From NCBI GenBank assembly GCA_020072805.1, contig JAIQGC010000004.1:33982-97981 (forward strand): a DNA stretch of 64,000 nucleotides, in the 5' to 3' direction. Made by a program: the position numbers and the translations under genes. Each line of letters starts with the position of its first letter. Position 1 is the first letter of the stretch. Below are positions 18,671-27,042 of this stretch, piece by piece. The notes beneath the pieces are model-generated. The model searched no databases. It had not been told where the DNA came from and worked only from the letters and a program-made list of their open reading frames with translations. This stretch comes from Terriglobia bacterium. GTDB lineage: Bacteria > Acidobacteriota > Terriglobia > Acidiferrales > UBA7541.

Positions 18671-20968
18671 TTAGAAGTGGAGGAGGTAGGAGAGTTTGAA
18701 GAAGAACTCGTTGCCGAGGTCGGAGGGGCGGCGGGGGAGGAAGGGAGGGATGGGGGAGGACTGAAAAATGTCGCGGCTGTTCTGGTAGTTGTAGCCGAGG
18801 AGGAAGGCGGAGCGCGCGGTGAAATCGTAGGCGACGATGGAGTTGATGTTCCAGGAGGGACCGTGGCGGTCGTTGCTGAACTGGGCGAGGATGCGGGCGC
18901 GCCATTTGGGGGAGAACTGCTCGTTGATGCGGGTAATGAAGAGGCGGCGGTCCTGGAAGGGAGAGCCGTCGAGGAGGAATTCGCGGTCGAAGACCCCGGA
19001 GAAGCCGATTTTGGTGCGGCCAAAGGCGTGGAGGAGCATGCCGAGTTCGTGGCGCTGTTCGCGGCCGTAAAAGTACTCGTAATATTCGGCCTCCTTGCGC
19101 TGGCGGAAGGTGTAGTTGAAGGAGACGGCGCGATTTTCGTTGGTGGTGATCTGGAACTGGATGCGCGGCTGGATATAGATGCGGGTGGGGGTGAGTATGC
19201 CGAACGAGGGAGTGAACTGGTTGAAGCGGGTGCGGTCGTAGGACAAGCGGGTGGTGAGCTTCCAGAAATTTTTCAACTGGGCGCTGGCTTCGGCGTCCGC
19301 GCCCGCGTCCTGGAGGAGGCCGGAGGTGTCGATGGCGTTGTCGTAGTTGAGGAGGAGAAAGAGCTGGCGGATGAAGTAGCGGTTGAGGAAGGGTTTATAG
19401 AGGAAAGACATCTGGGAGGCGTGGCGGTCGATTTCGGGCTCGATGCCGATCTGGCTGACGTCGAACCCGCGGCCGAGGAACTTGTACATGGCGCTGAATT
19501 CCCATTTGTCGGAGTTGTATTTGGCGAGGGAGCCAAGGGCAAGGCGCTGGATGCCGCCGTCGGCGGTGATCTCATTCTGGTTGTAGGCGGCCTGGCTCAT
19601 CCAGGTCCAGTGAGGGCCGAGGACGAGGTTGAGGTCCACGGCGTGGACGTGCTCGGCGGAGCCGAAGGAGCTGAAGTCCTGGTCGCGATTGACGGTGAGG
19701 AAGCCAATGGAGGAGTTGCGGCCAATGTCATGGGCGATGCGCAGGACGAAGAAGTTGGAGCCGGGGGCAAATTCCGGGAGGCGGCTGCCGGTGGAGGGAT
19801 CGGTTAGATAGAAATGAGTGTCCTGGGTGACGCTCTCGAGAAGGCCGATGGACCAGGGCCCTTGCTTGCCGGTCAGTTTTCCGCCGAAGAGGATGCGCTG
19901 GGGCTGGCCGTTGGTGACGCCGTACAGAGGGGAGAGGATGTCCTGAACGGCGAGGCGTGCGCCGATGCGGCGGGAATAGAAGAGATTCATGGGGGTGGAG
20001 AAGTAGTTGGCGCCTTCGGTGAAAAAAGTGCGTTTTTCGGGGAAAAAGAGTTCGTAGCGGGAGATGGTGAAATTGATTTCGTCGGCTTCGGTGTCGGCGA
20101 AGTCAGGATTGAGGGTGGCGTTGAAGGTGAGGTTAGGTCCCCAGCCCCAGCGGAGGTCGGCACCGGCGTTGTAATTCTGGCCGTTATCGAGGGGGTTGGG
20201 AGCGTTGCGGCGGGCGCGCGGGGAAAAGTAGGGTATGACTTCGAGATTGCGGCCGTGGCGATTATTTTCGACGCCGGTGAGGATGCCGGCTTTGGAGGGG
20301 CGCATGAAGCCGTCGAAGAGGGTGACCAGTTGCCAGTTGGCGTTTTCGTTCTTGCGCACGATGTCGCGGCCGAGATTGAGGCCCCAGGGCACGCCGGGAT
20401 GGAAACGGATGGACTTGAAGGGGATGGCGACTTCGGCGGACCAGCCCCAGGGTTCCAGGCGCGCGGCGCTCTGCCAGATGCCGTCCCAGGTGGGATCGAA
20501 CTTCTGGCCCTCCTGCATGAGCGCGTCGTACTGGACGCCGCGGGCGTTGACGCTGAAGAAGTAGCCGGTGCGGCGGTCGCCGAAGGGATCGATGAAGATG
20601 TTGACGCTGTCGGAATTGGTGCGGGCGTCGTGGGTGTCGTAACGGGCCACGATCTTGCCGGGCTCGGAATCGTAGCACTTGAATCCGAAATAAAGATTTT
20701 CGTCGTCGTAGAAAAGATAGGCTTCGGTCTTCTCGCTGACCGGCGCGCCTTCGGTGGGAATGGTCTGGACGAAATGGGTGATGGGGGTGAGCTGGCTCCA
20801 GACGGGTTCATCGAGGCGGCCGTCCACGCGGATTTTAGCGAGGATGCGGCGGATGGAGGTTTGCTGGGTAGGGGGCTCCTGCGCGCGGGGAGGCGAGCTC
20901 AGGCCCGCGGCGAGGAGGGCCAGGAGAGCGAATCGGGCAGGCAGCCAGCGATGGCGAAACGGTCGCAC
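18671..20968 (-). CDS. CBM9-like/DUF5916 outer-membrane-type protein
   Basis: Secreted protein of about 765 residues. A signal peptide (hydrophobic stretch, then SPPRAQ) leads to a family-9 carbohydrate-binding-like domain of about 190 residues: IRVDGRLDEPVW, then YLFYDDENLYFGFKCYD and TGYFFSVNARG. The rest matches the DUF5916 architecture, a long strand-rich region with FFPEKRTFFTEG and alternating aromatic residues, likely an outer-membrane barrel, ending in F. The frame opens with GTG at 20998, but the GTG at 20968 has GGGAG five bases upstream and starts just before the signal peptide. An extended -10 box (TGCTATACT, 21020-21028 on the minus strand) lies upstream. The ligand is unknown. 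Confidence 0.85.
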   Translation of the reverse strand: MRPFRHRWLPARFALLALLAAGLSSPPRAQEPPTQQTSIRRILAKIRVDGRLDEPVWSQLTPITHFVQTIPTEGAPVSEKTEAYLFYDDENLYFGFKCYDSEPGKIVARYDTHDARTNSDSVNIFIDPFGDRRTGYFFSVNARGVQYDALMQEGQKFDPTWDGIWQSAARLEPWGWSAEVAIPFKSIRFHPGVPWGLNLGRDIVRKNENANWQLVTLFDGFMRPSKAGILTGVENNRHGRNLEVIPYFSPRARRNAPNPLDNGQNYNAGADLRWGWGPNLTFNATLNPDFADTEADEINFTISRYELFFPEKRTFFTEGANYFSTPMNLFYSRRIGARLAVQDILSPLYGVTNGQPQRILFGGKLTGKQGPWSIGLLESVTQDTHFYLTDPSTGSRLPEFAPGSNFFVLRIAHDIGRNSSIGFLTVNRDQDFSSFGSAEHVHAVDLNLVLGPHWTWMSQAAYNQNEITADGGIQRLALGSLAKYNSDKWEFSAMYKFLGRGFDVSQIGIEPEIDRHASQMSFLYKPFLNRYFIRQLFLLLNYDNAIDTSGLLQDAGADAEASAQLKNFWKLTTRLSYDRTRFNQFTPSFGILTPTRIYIQPRIQFQITTNENRAVSFNYTFRQRKEAEYYEYFYGREQRHELGMLLHAFGRTKIGFSGVFDREFLLDGSPFQDRRLFITRINEQFSPKWRARILAQFSNDRHGPSWNINSIVAYDFTARSAFLLGYNYQNSRDIFQSSPIPPFLPRRPSDLGNEFFFKLSYLLHF

Positions 20969-21115
20969 AATACTCCCATCACGAAATTTGAAAAGCACTG
21001 CCGGGAATTGCGAAAAAAAAGTATAGCAGGCCCGGGGAAAAAGCCGGGGACTTTTCGGGCGTATGGCGAAGGCAGGAGAGTTTCCGCACCTGGAAAAACA
21101 GCGCGGGAGGCCGGA

Positions 21116-21337
21116 TCAATTGATGCGGTGCTTGACGGCCACGCCGGCCTTGCCGAGAACCTGGGCCACCTGGGTTTCGCGGAGGCGCGAGCCGTCGTAT
21201 TCGAACGAGAGCAGATGATTGGCTTCGTCCACGCGGAAGCGGCGGAGGCCGTAGGTGTTGGCGAACTGAGCGATGCGGCGGAGTTCGTCCATGCTGAGGG
21301 GAGCGCGAAGGGCGTAGGTGACTTCGAGAAGTGTCAT
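21116..21337 (-). CDS. Small conserved-looking protein divergent from csoR
   Basis: A 73-residue protein not assigned to a family. The alternation of predicted strands and helices (TLLEVTYALRAP, a helix with MDELRRIAQFA, RRFRVDEANHLLSFEY, a second helix with ETQVAQVLGKAGV) resembles a ferredoxin-like fold such as HMA domains. However, it has no cysteine, so a metal-binding CxxC site is absent. The start is the ATG at 21337; a TATAAT box ends six bases upstream, so the message would be leaderless. It is transcribed away from the copper repressor through a shared 91-bp region, which suggests but does not prove a link to metal homeostasis. Confidence 0.65.
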   Translation of the reverse strand: MTLLEVTYALRAPLSMDELRRIAQFANTYGLRRFRVDEANHLLSFEYDGSRLRETQVAQVLGKAGVAVKHRIN

Positions 21338-21343
21338 GGAGGC

Positions 21344-21371
21344 ATTATAGCAATTTGGGAGGGCAGGTGAA
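21344..21371 (-). promoter_or_regulatory. Probable promoter giving a leaderless transcript
   Basis: On the minus strand, TTCACC (21366-21371), a 16-base spacer and a perfect TATAAT (21344-21349) precede the ATG at 21337 by only six bases. Transcription would begin at or next to the start codon. No Shine-Dalgarno-like sequence is present before this ATG, consistent with leaderless translation. Confidence 0.6.
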
Positions 21372-21384
21372 GCGCGGGAGAGGA

Positions 21385-21413
21385 TTGACAGGGGAAGGGC
21401 GCGGGGTTAGTAT
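21385..21413 (+). promoter_or_regulatory. csoR-copA sigma-70 type promoter
   Basis: A consensus -35 TTGACA (21385-21390), a 17-base spacer and a -10 TAGTAT (21408-21413) point at the csoR start. The predicted transcription start near 21420 leaves only about nine bases before the ATG at 21429. The -10 box is partly covered by the adjoining palindrome, so a bound repressor would exclude RNA polymerase. Confidence 0.75.
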
Positions 21414-21429
21414 ACCCCAGGGGGGTATA
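21411..21429. promoter_or_regulatory. CsoR-type operator palindrome
   Basis: The 19-base palindrome TATACCCCAGGGGGGTATA has 8-base arms and a 3-base centre. The pattern TACCCC-N-GGGGTA is the known recognition form of copper-sensing CsoR proteins. It spans the end of the -10 box, the transcription start and the first base of the csoR start codon, fitting autorepression relieved by Cu(I). Confidence 0.85.
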
Positions 21430-21797
21430 TGAAGCGGGAGCGGTCGAAACAGAGGAGTCACAGCGGGGCAGCGCCCGGCTGCGGGTGCGCGGGGCAAGCG
21501 GGCGGACGCAAGGCCGTGGCGGTGGATGCCCAGATCAAGACCGCCAATCTGCACCGGCTGCGACGGATCGAGGGGCAGGTGCGCGGCCTGGAGAAAATGG
21601 TTGAGGATGAGCGCTATTGCGCGGACATCCTGGTGCAGGTGGCCGCAGTGCAGGAGTCGCTGCGGGCCGTGAGCCGGGAGTTGATGCACAATCACCTGCG
21701 GCACTGCGCGGCGGAGGCCATTCGCAAGGGGAGCGGCGCGGAGGCCGAGGCCATGTACGACGAACTGGTGGGATTGATGGACCGGCACGGGCGATGA
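21429..21797 (+). CDS. csoR: CsoR-family copper-sensing transcriptional repressor
   Basis: Protein of 122 residues with the all-helical CsoR/RcnR fold: [30 protein letters not shown]. The three copper ligands of CsoR are present as Cys64, His89 and Cys93 (spacing H-x3-C), which favours copper over nickel, cobalt or formaldehyde sensors. The N-terminal 30 residues are an extra basic and Cys/Gly-containing extension (PGCGCAG). If leaderless translation does not occur, a GTG at about 21516 could be the start and the extension would disappear. The gene is followed immediately by the copper ATPase. Apo-protein should repress both genes and Cu(I) should release it. Confidence 0.9.
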   Translation: MKRERSKQRSHSGAAPGCGCAGQAGGRKAVAVDAQIKTANLHRLRRIEGQVRGLEKMVEDERYCADILVQVAAVQESLRAVSRELMHNHLRHCAAEAIRKGSGAEAEAMYDELVGLMDRHGR

Positions 21798-21811
21798 TCG
21801 GGAGAGCAGAC

Positions 21812-24373
21812 ATGGAAAAAGATCCGGTATGCGGAATGACGGTGGACCCGGCAAAGGCGGCGGCGCGGGAGGAATGGAAGGGAAAGGCGTATTTTTTCTG
21901 CAGCGCGGGATGCGCCAGGAAATTTGCGGCTGATCCGGAGAAGTATGTGTCCGCGGCGCAAGGGAAGCCGGCGGTGGGATTGAACATCGTCGGAGGAAGC
22001 TTGCCGGTTCTGGGCGGAGGCGGAGCGCTGCCGGTGATTTCCGCGGGACCGCTCGAGAAGGACCCGGTGTGCGGGATGATGGTCGCGCGGGAGAAGGCCG
22101 CGGCGACGGCGGAGCACGAAGGGAAGAAATATTACTTTTGCTCGGTGCGCTGCGCGGAGAGATTTCGCGCGGAGCCGCGGCGGTTTCTGGCCGCGCCAGG
22201 GACGGCGGGGATGGAAAGCGCCGGCGGGAAGACCGGCGCGCCAAAAGCCGAAGAAAAAAATGTGCGCTACACCTGCCCGATGGACCCGGAGATTGTGCAG
22301 ATGGGGCCGGGGGTGTGCCCGAAGTGCGGGATGGCGCTGGAGCCGATGGACGTGATTGCGGAGACGGGGCCGGACCCGGAACTGGTCGCGATGACCCGGA
22401 GATTCTGGGTGAGCGTGCCGCTGGCGCTGCCGGTGCTCCTGCTGGGAATGTTCGGCGAGAGATTGCACGGCGTGCTGCCGCATGGGGCGCTGGCGTGGAT
22501 CGAGATGGCGCTGGCTTCGCCCGTGGTGCTGTGGGGAGGATGGCCGTTTTTCGTGCGCGGATGGAGGTCGGTGGTGAACCGCAGCCCGAACATGTTCACG
22601 CTGATTGCCATGGGGACGGGCGCGGCGTACGTGGAAAGCGTGGCGGCAACGGTTGCGCCGGGATGGTTTCCGGCGTCGTTTCGCACGGGGATGGGGGAGG
22701 TGCCTGTCTATTTTGAAGCGGCGGCGGTGATCACGACGCTGGTGCTGCTCGGGCAGGTGCTGGAACTGCGCGCGCGGCAGCGGACTTCGGGGGCGATCCG
22801 GGCGCTGCTGCAACTCGCGCCGCAGAAGGCCCAGCGGGTGGAAGCAGATGGCACGGAACGGGAAGTGCCGCTCGATGAAGTGCGCAGAGGAGACCGGCTG
22901 CGGGTGCGGCCGGGCGAGTGCGTTCCGGTGGACGGCGCGGTGCGGGAGGGAGCGAGCGCGGTGGACGAGTCCATGATCACGGGCGAGCCACTGCCGGTGG
23001 AGAAATCGCCGGGGAGCGCGGTGACCGGCGGAACGCTGAACACCAGCGGAAGTTTTGTGATGGAGGCGCAGCGCGTGGGCAGCGAGACGCTGCTGGCGCA
23101 GATTGTGAAGACGGTGAGCGAGGCGCAGCGTAGCCGCGCGCCGATTCAGCGCATTGCGGACCGCGTGGCGGGATATTTTGTGCCGGCCGTGGTGGTCGCG
23201 GCGCTGCTGGCGTTCGCGGGCTGGGCGCTGTACGGGCCGGAGCCGCGCCTGGCGCATGGCCTGGTGAGCGCGGTGTCCGTGCTGATTATTGCGTGCCCCT
23301 GCGCGCTGGGGCTGGCCACGCCCATGTCCATCATGGTGGGCGTGGGGCGCGGGGCGGCGGCGGGCGTGCTGATTCGCAACGCGGAGGCGCTCGAGCGGCT
23401 GGCCAGGGCGGACACGTTGATCGTGGACAAGACCGGAACGCTGACAGAGGGGCGGCCGGTGGTGGCGGGTTTGCAGGTATTTGCGGGAGGAAAGATCACG
23501 AAGGAGGAGCTGCTTTCGCTGGCGGGAAGCCTGGAGCGGTCGAGCGAACATCCGCTGGGTCGGGCGATTGTGCGCGCGGCGGAGGAAGCGAAGGTACCAC
23601 TGTCGCCGGCCACGGATTTTCTGGCATCGGCGGGCGGAGGAGTGGAGGGGCGCGTACTCGGGAAAGCGGTTTTGGCGGGAACGGCGGACTTTCTGCGGGC
23701 GCGGCGTGTGGATTTGGGGGAATTGCAGGAACAGGAAAAGGATGCGGCGGCCGGAGCGGGCGGCACACGGATATTGGTGGCGGTGGAGGGGCGGCTGGCC
23801 GGATTTTTTCTACTGCGCGATGCGATCAAGGCGACGACGCGCGAGGCCGTGCGGGCGCTGCTCGCGGATGGGCTGCGGCTGGTGATGATCACGGGCGACC
23901 GGAGGGAAGCGGCGGCGGAAGTGGCGCGGGAACTGGGCATTGAGGAGTTCGAGGCGGCCGTGCTGCCCGCGCGGAAGGCGGAGATTGTGCGACGCTACCG
24001 GCAGCAGGGGCGCGTGGTGGCCATGGCCGGCGACGGGGTGAACGACGCACCGGCGCTGGCCGAGGCGGAGATTGGCATTGCCATGGGTAACGGCACGGAC
24101 GTGGCCATCGAGAGCGCGGGAATCGTGCTGGTTAAGGGCGACCTCAGGGGAATCGTGCGCGCGCGGGCGCTGAGCCGAGCGACGCTGCGCAATATCCGAC
24201 AAAACCTGGTTTGGGCGTTTTTATATAACGCGCTGGGCGTGCCGGTGGCCGCGGGCGTGTTTTATCCGGTGTTTGGGTGGCTGCTGAGTCCGATGCTGGC
24301 CAGCGCGGCGATGAGTTTCAGCTCGGTTTCGGTGATTGCCAACGCGCTGCGGCTGAGCAAGGCTAAGTTGTAA
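21812..24373 (+). CDS. copA: Cu(I)-exporting P1B-type ATPase with two YHS domains
   Basis: Inner-membrane copper pump of 853 residues. Its N-terminus is unusual: two YHS domains (about 2-45 and 81-126, each with DPVCGM and FFC/YFC plus a second Cys) and a heavy-metal-binding module with YTCPMDPE and CPKCGM (about 152-180) stand in place of HMA domains. The P-type core follows, with transmembrane CPC (C495-P-C497), the phosphorylation motif D539KTGTLTEG and [10 protein letters not shown]. The ATG at 21812 has GGGAGAG upstream; an ATG at 21794 overlapping the csoR stop would add six residues. Co-transcribed with csoR, it should confer copper tolerance. Confidence 0.94.
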   Translation: MEKDPVCGMTVDPAKAAAREEWKGKAYFFCSAGCARKFAADPEKYVSAAQGKPAVGLNIVGGSLPVLGGGGALPVISAGPLEKDPVCGMMVAREKAAATAEHEGKKYYFCSVRCAERFRAEPRRFLAAPGTAGMESAGGKTGAPKAEEKNVRYTCPMDPEIVQMGPGVCPKCGMALEPMDVIAETGPDPELVAMTRRFWVSVPLALPVLLLGMFGERLHGVLPHGALAWIEMALASPVVLWGGWPFFVRGWRSVVNRSPNMFTLIAMGTGAAYVESVAATVAPGWFPASFRTGMGEVPVYFEAAAVITTLVLLGQVLELRARQRTSGAIRALLQLAPQKAQRVEADGTEREVPLDEVRRGDRLRVRPGECVPVDGAVREGASAVDESMITGEPLPVEKSPGSAVTGGTLNTSGSFVMEAQRVGSETLLAQIVKTVSEAQRSRAPIQRIADRVAGYFVPAVVVAALLAFAGWALYGPEPRLAHGLVSAVSVLIIACPCALGLATPMSIMVGVGRGAAAGVLIRNAEALERLARADTLIVDKTGTLTEGRPVVAGLQVFAGGKITKEELLSLAGSLERSSEHPLGRAIVRAAEEAKVPLSPATDFLASAGGGVEGRVLGKAVLAGTADFLRARRVDLGELQEQEKDAAAGAGGTRILVAVEGRLAGFFLLRDAIKATTREAVRALLADGLRLVMITGDRREAAAEVARELGIEEFEAAVLPARKAEIVRRYRQQGRVVAMAGDGVNDAPALAEAEIGIAMGNGTDVAIESAGIVLVKGDLRGIVRARALSRATLRNIRQNLVWAFLYNALGVPVAAGVFYPVFGWLLSPMLASAAMSFSSVSVIANALRLSKAKL

Positions 24374-24524
24374 GGGCTTCCCAGGCAGAGATTTCCTCTC
24401 CTTTTTCCTCTATTCTTCAAACGATTCGATTGCCCCTCCGTCCAACCACGGTAAGAGTGGGAACATTTTGCCGTGGGCTGCGTATTTAAGAATGACAGGC
24501 AGTTTTCGGCGAAGGGGTGCGGCT

Positions 24525-25760
24525 ATGTCCAGCAATAGCAATGGGATAGTCAACGGGAATGGCAGGAACGGAAAGAAGCGCAGCCGCAGGAAGCTGTGGA
24601 TCGGGCTGGCCGTGGGCCTTCTGGCAGGCGGCTACGGCGTGACGGCGGCGCTACGGCCGAACCGGGAGATTGACCCCTCGAAGCTGGCCGCAGTCGAGCG
24701 CGGCGACCTGGCGCGGGTGGTGGTGGCGACGGGGAAGATCCAGCCGCTGGCGAAGGTGGAGATCAAATCCAAGGCCAGCGGAATCGTGAAGAAATTGTAC
24801 GTGGACTATGGCGACCGGGTGAAAGCCGGACAGTTGCTGGCGGAGCTGGACAAGGTGCAGTTGCAGGCCAATGTGCGCGAGGCCCAGGCCAATTTGCAGG
24901 TGGCCCAGGCGGCGCGGGATTCGGCGCTGGCGGCGCTGGAGCGCAACAAGGTGGACGCGGAGGGGCCCGACGTGCCCTTCCTGAAGTCCAACATGGAACG
25001 CGCGGAGAAGATGTTCAAGGACGGGATCATCTCCAAGTCGTTCGTGGAGGATGCGGAGAAGAATTATCAGATGGGGCTGAACCGGCAGATGAGCGCGCAG
25101 CGGAGCCTGGCGGTGGCCCGTGCGGAGATTGCGCGGGCAGAGGCGCAGGTGGCGCAATCGCGCGCGGCGCTCGAGCGGGTGACCGAGGATCTGCGGAATT
25201 CGACGATTGTCAGCCCGATCGACGGTCTGGTGCTTTCGCGGGACGTGCAGGTGGGCGACGCGGTCAGCTCGATCCTGGTGCTGGGGTCGCAGGCGACACT
25301 GCTCTTTAATTTGGGCGACATCCGCGAGGTGTACGTACAGGGGAAAGTGGACGAAGCGGACATCGGGAAGGTCTACCTGAACCAGCCGGCGCGAATCGTG
25401 ATCGAGTCGTTCAAGGATAAGAAGCTGACCGGGAAGGTGACCAAGATTTCGCCGTTGGGGAAGGAAAAGGACAACGTGACCACGTTCGAGGTGCGCGTTT
25501 CCATCTCCAATCCGGGCGGGGAGCTAAAGGCCAACATGAGCGCCAACGCGGAAATCCTGCTGGAAGAGAAGAAGAACGTGCTGATGATTCCCGAAGCGGC
25601 GCTGATCTACGACAAAGAGCGGAAAGCGTCGGTGGAGACGCCGGATGGAAAAGAGAAGAACGGGAAGAAGAAGGTGGACGTGAAGCTGGGGATATCCAAC
25701 GGGGTCAAGACGGAAATTGTGGCGGGGCTGAACGAGAAGCAGCAGGTGGTGCTGCAGTAG
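24525..25760 (+). CDS. MacA/HlyD-type periplasmic adaptor (membrane fusion protein)
   Basis: Protein of 411 residues. It has a polar Asn/Gly-rich N-terminus, a membrane anchor (about 22-42), a lipoyl half-motif KVEIKSKASGIVKKLYVDYGDRV (beginning about residue 78), a long helical hairpin (about 105-215) rich in Ala, Gln and Arg, the second lipoyl half STIVSPIDGLVLSRDVQVGDAV, and a beta-barrel domain. This order is that of RND/MacA-type adaptors. The frame is open further upstream, but ATG 24525 with GAAGGGG before it gives a normal N-terminus. It is followed by two permease genes and probably links them to an outer-membrane channel encoded elsewhere. Confidence 0.9.
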   Translation: MSSNSNGIVNGNGRNGKKRSRRKLWIGLAVGLLAGGYGVTAALRPNREIDPSKLAAVERGDLARVVVATGKIQPLAKVEIKSKASGIVKKLYVDYGDRVKAGQLLAELDKVQLQANVREAQANLQVAQAARDSALAALERNKVDAEGPDVPFLKSNMERAEKMFKDGIISKSFVEDAEKNYQMGLNRQMSAQRSLAVARAEIARAEAQVAQSRAALERVTEDLRNSTIVSPIDGLVLSRDVQVGDAVSSILVLGSQATLLFNLGDIREVYVQGKVDEADIGKVYLNQPARIVIESFKDKKLTGKVTKISPLGKEKDNVTTFEVRVSISNPGGELKANMSANAEILLEEKKNVLMIPEAALIYDKERKASVETPDGKEKNGKKKVDVKLGISNGVKTEIVAGLNEKQQVVLQ

Positions 25761-25781
25761 CGGGCAACAGGAGCGGGGAAC

Positions 25782-27038
25782 ATGTCGTTTTGGGATCTAT
25801 TGCGGGATACGTTCCAGACGCTCAAAGCGCATAAGCGGCGCACGCTGCTGACCATGTTCGGAATCGCCTGGGGCATCATTTCGGTCACGCTGATGGTGGC
25901 GGCGAGCGAGGGCCTGGGCAAGGGCATCGAGAAGCAAAATGAGAATTTCGGCAAGGACGTGATGATTGTCTTTTCCGGGCGCACCAGCATGCAGGCCGGA
26001 GGCACGCGCAGCGGGCGCAAGGTGAATTGGGACGAAGATGATTACCTCGCGGTGAGGGCCGAATCTCCCGCCTGCAAATACGTCATGCCGGAGCTGGGCA
26101 GCAAAGCTCAGGTGCGCAGCCTGTTCAACAGCGGCTCAATCAGCACGGTGGGATCCCTCCCGCCTTTTGCCGAGATTCGCAGTATCGGCGTGGCCGAAGG
26201 CCGTTTCTATAACGAGCAGGACAACGAGGAAGGGCGGCGCGTGGCTTTCCTCGGAAGCGACACGAAAAAACAATTGTTCGCCGACCGCGAGGCACTGGGC
26301 GCCGACATCTGGATGGATGGCATTCCCTACACGGTGATCGGGGTGATGAAGGCCAAGGACCAGAATTCCAGCTACGACGGTTTCGATGTCCGCAAGGTTT
26401 TTATCCCCTTCAATGCCATGCGCCGGGATTTTCCGAACAAACCGCCGGCCGCGGAGCACAGCGTGGACCAGATGCTTGTGGCTCCGTGGTCGCTCGAGAC
26501 GCATCCCGATTGCGAGCGGCAGGTGCGCCGCAGCCTGGGGCGGCTGCATGGCTTTGACCCCCGCGACAAGGAAGCCGCGAGCATCTGGGATACGGTCAAG
26601 GACGCACAGGCGACGCACATGCTGATCGTGGGCATGGAGTTGTTCATGGGCGCGGTGGGGATCATGACCATGTTTCTGGGCGGGCTGAGCGTGATGAACG
26701 TGATGCTGGTGTCCGTGCGGGAGAGGACGCGCGAGATTGGCGTACGCATGGCCCTGGGAGCGACCCGCAAGTCCATCCTGAGGCAATTTTTCATGGAAAC
26801 GGTGATCGTGGCCGGATTAAGCGGCGGCGCGGGCCTGGTGATTTCTTACGGCTTTTGTGCGCTCGTAAATCTGCTGCCCATGCCGCCCTTTTTCGCGGGC
26901 ATGCTGGCAAGTTGGAAGCTGGGGCTTCTCTCGGTAACGCTGCTGGCGGCCATCGCGGTGCTCTCGGGAATTTATCCGGCGAACCGGGCGGCCTCGGTGG
27001 ATCCGATTGAGGCGCTGCGCTTTGAAGCGGGCGGGTGA
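25782..27038 (+). CDS. MacB-like ABC permease (FtsX domain), first copy
   Basis: Protein of 418 residues with the MacB permease plan: one N-terminal membrane segment (about 20-42, with RRTLLTMFGIAWGIISV), a large periplasmic domain (about 45-275) and three C-terminal membrane segments carrying the FtsX signature (VSVRERTREIGVRMALGATRKSI). No nucleotide-binding domain is fused or adjacent. It starts 21 bases after the adaptor and four bases before the second permease. It may form a heterodimer with that permease and use an ATPase encoded elsewhere. Confidence 0.88.
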   Translation: MSFWDLLRDTFQTLKAHKRRTLLTMFGIAWGIISVTLMVAASEGLGKGIEKQNENFGKDVMIVFSGRTSMQAGGTRSGRKVNWDEDDYLAVRAESPACKYVMPELGSKAQVRSLFNSGSISTVGSLPPFAEIRSIGVAEGRFYNEQDNEEGRRVAFLGSDTKKQLFADREALGADIWMDGIPYTVIGVMKAKDQNSSYDGFDVRKVFIPFNAMRRDFPNKPPAAEHSVDQMLVAPWSLETHPDCERQVRRSLGRLHGFDPRDKEAASIWDTVKDAQATHMLIVGMELFMGAVGIMTMFLGGLSVMNVMLVSVRERTREIGVRMALGATRKSILRQFFMETVIVAGLSGGAGLVISYGFCALVNLLPMPPFFAGMLASWKLGLLSVTLLAAIAVLSGIYPANRAASVDPIEALRFEAGG

Positions 27039-27042
27039 GAGC

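Noticed and set aside
18470-19807. A 445-codon Glu/Val/Gly-rich open frame on the + strand
   Set aside because: It starts in the candidate RNA's terminator region and then runs antisense to the DUF5916 gene, whose domains are clear.
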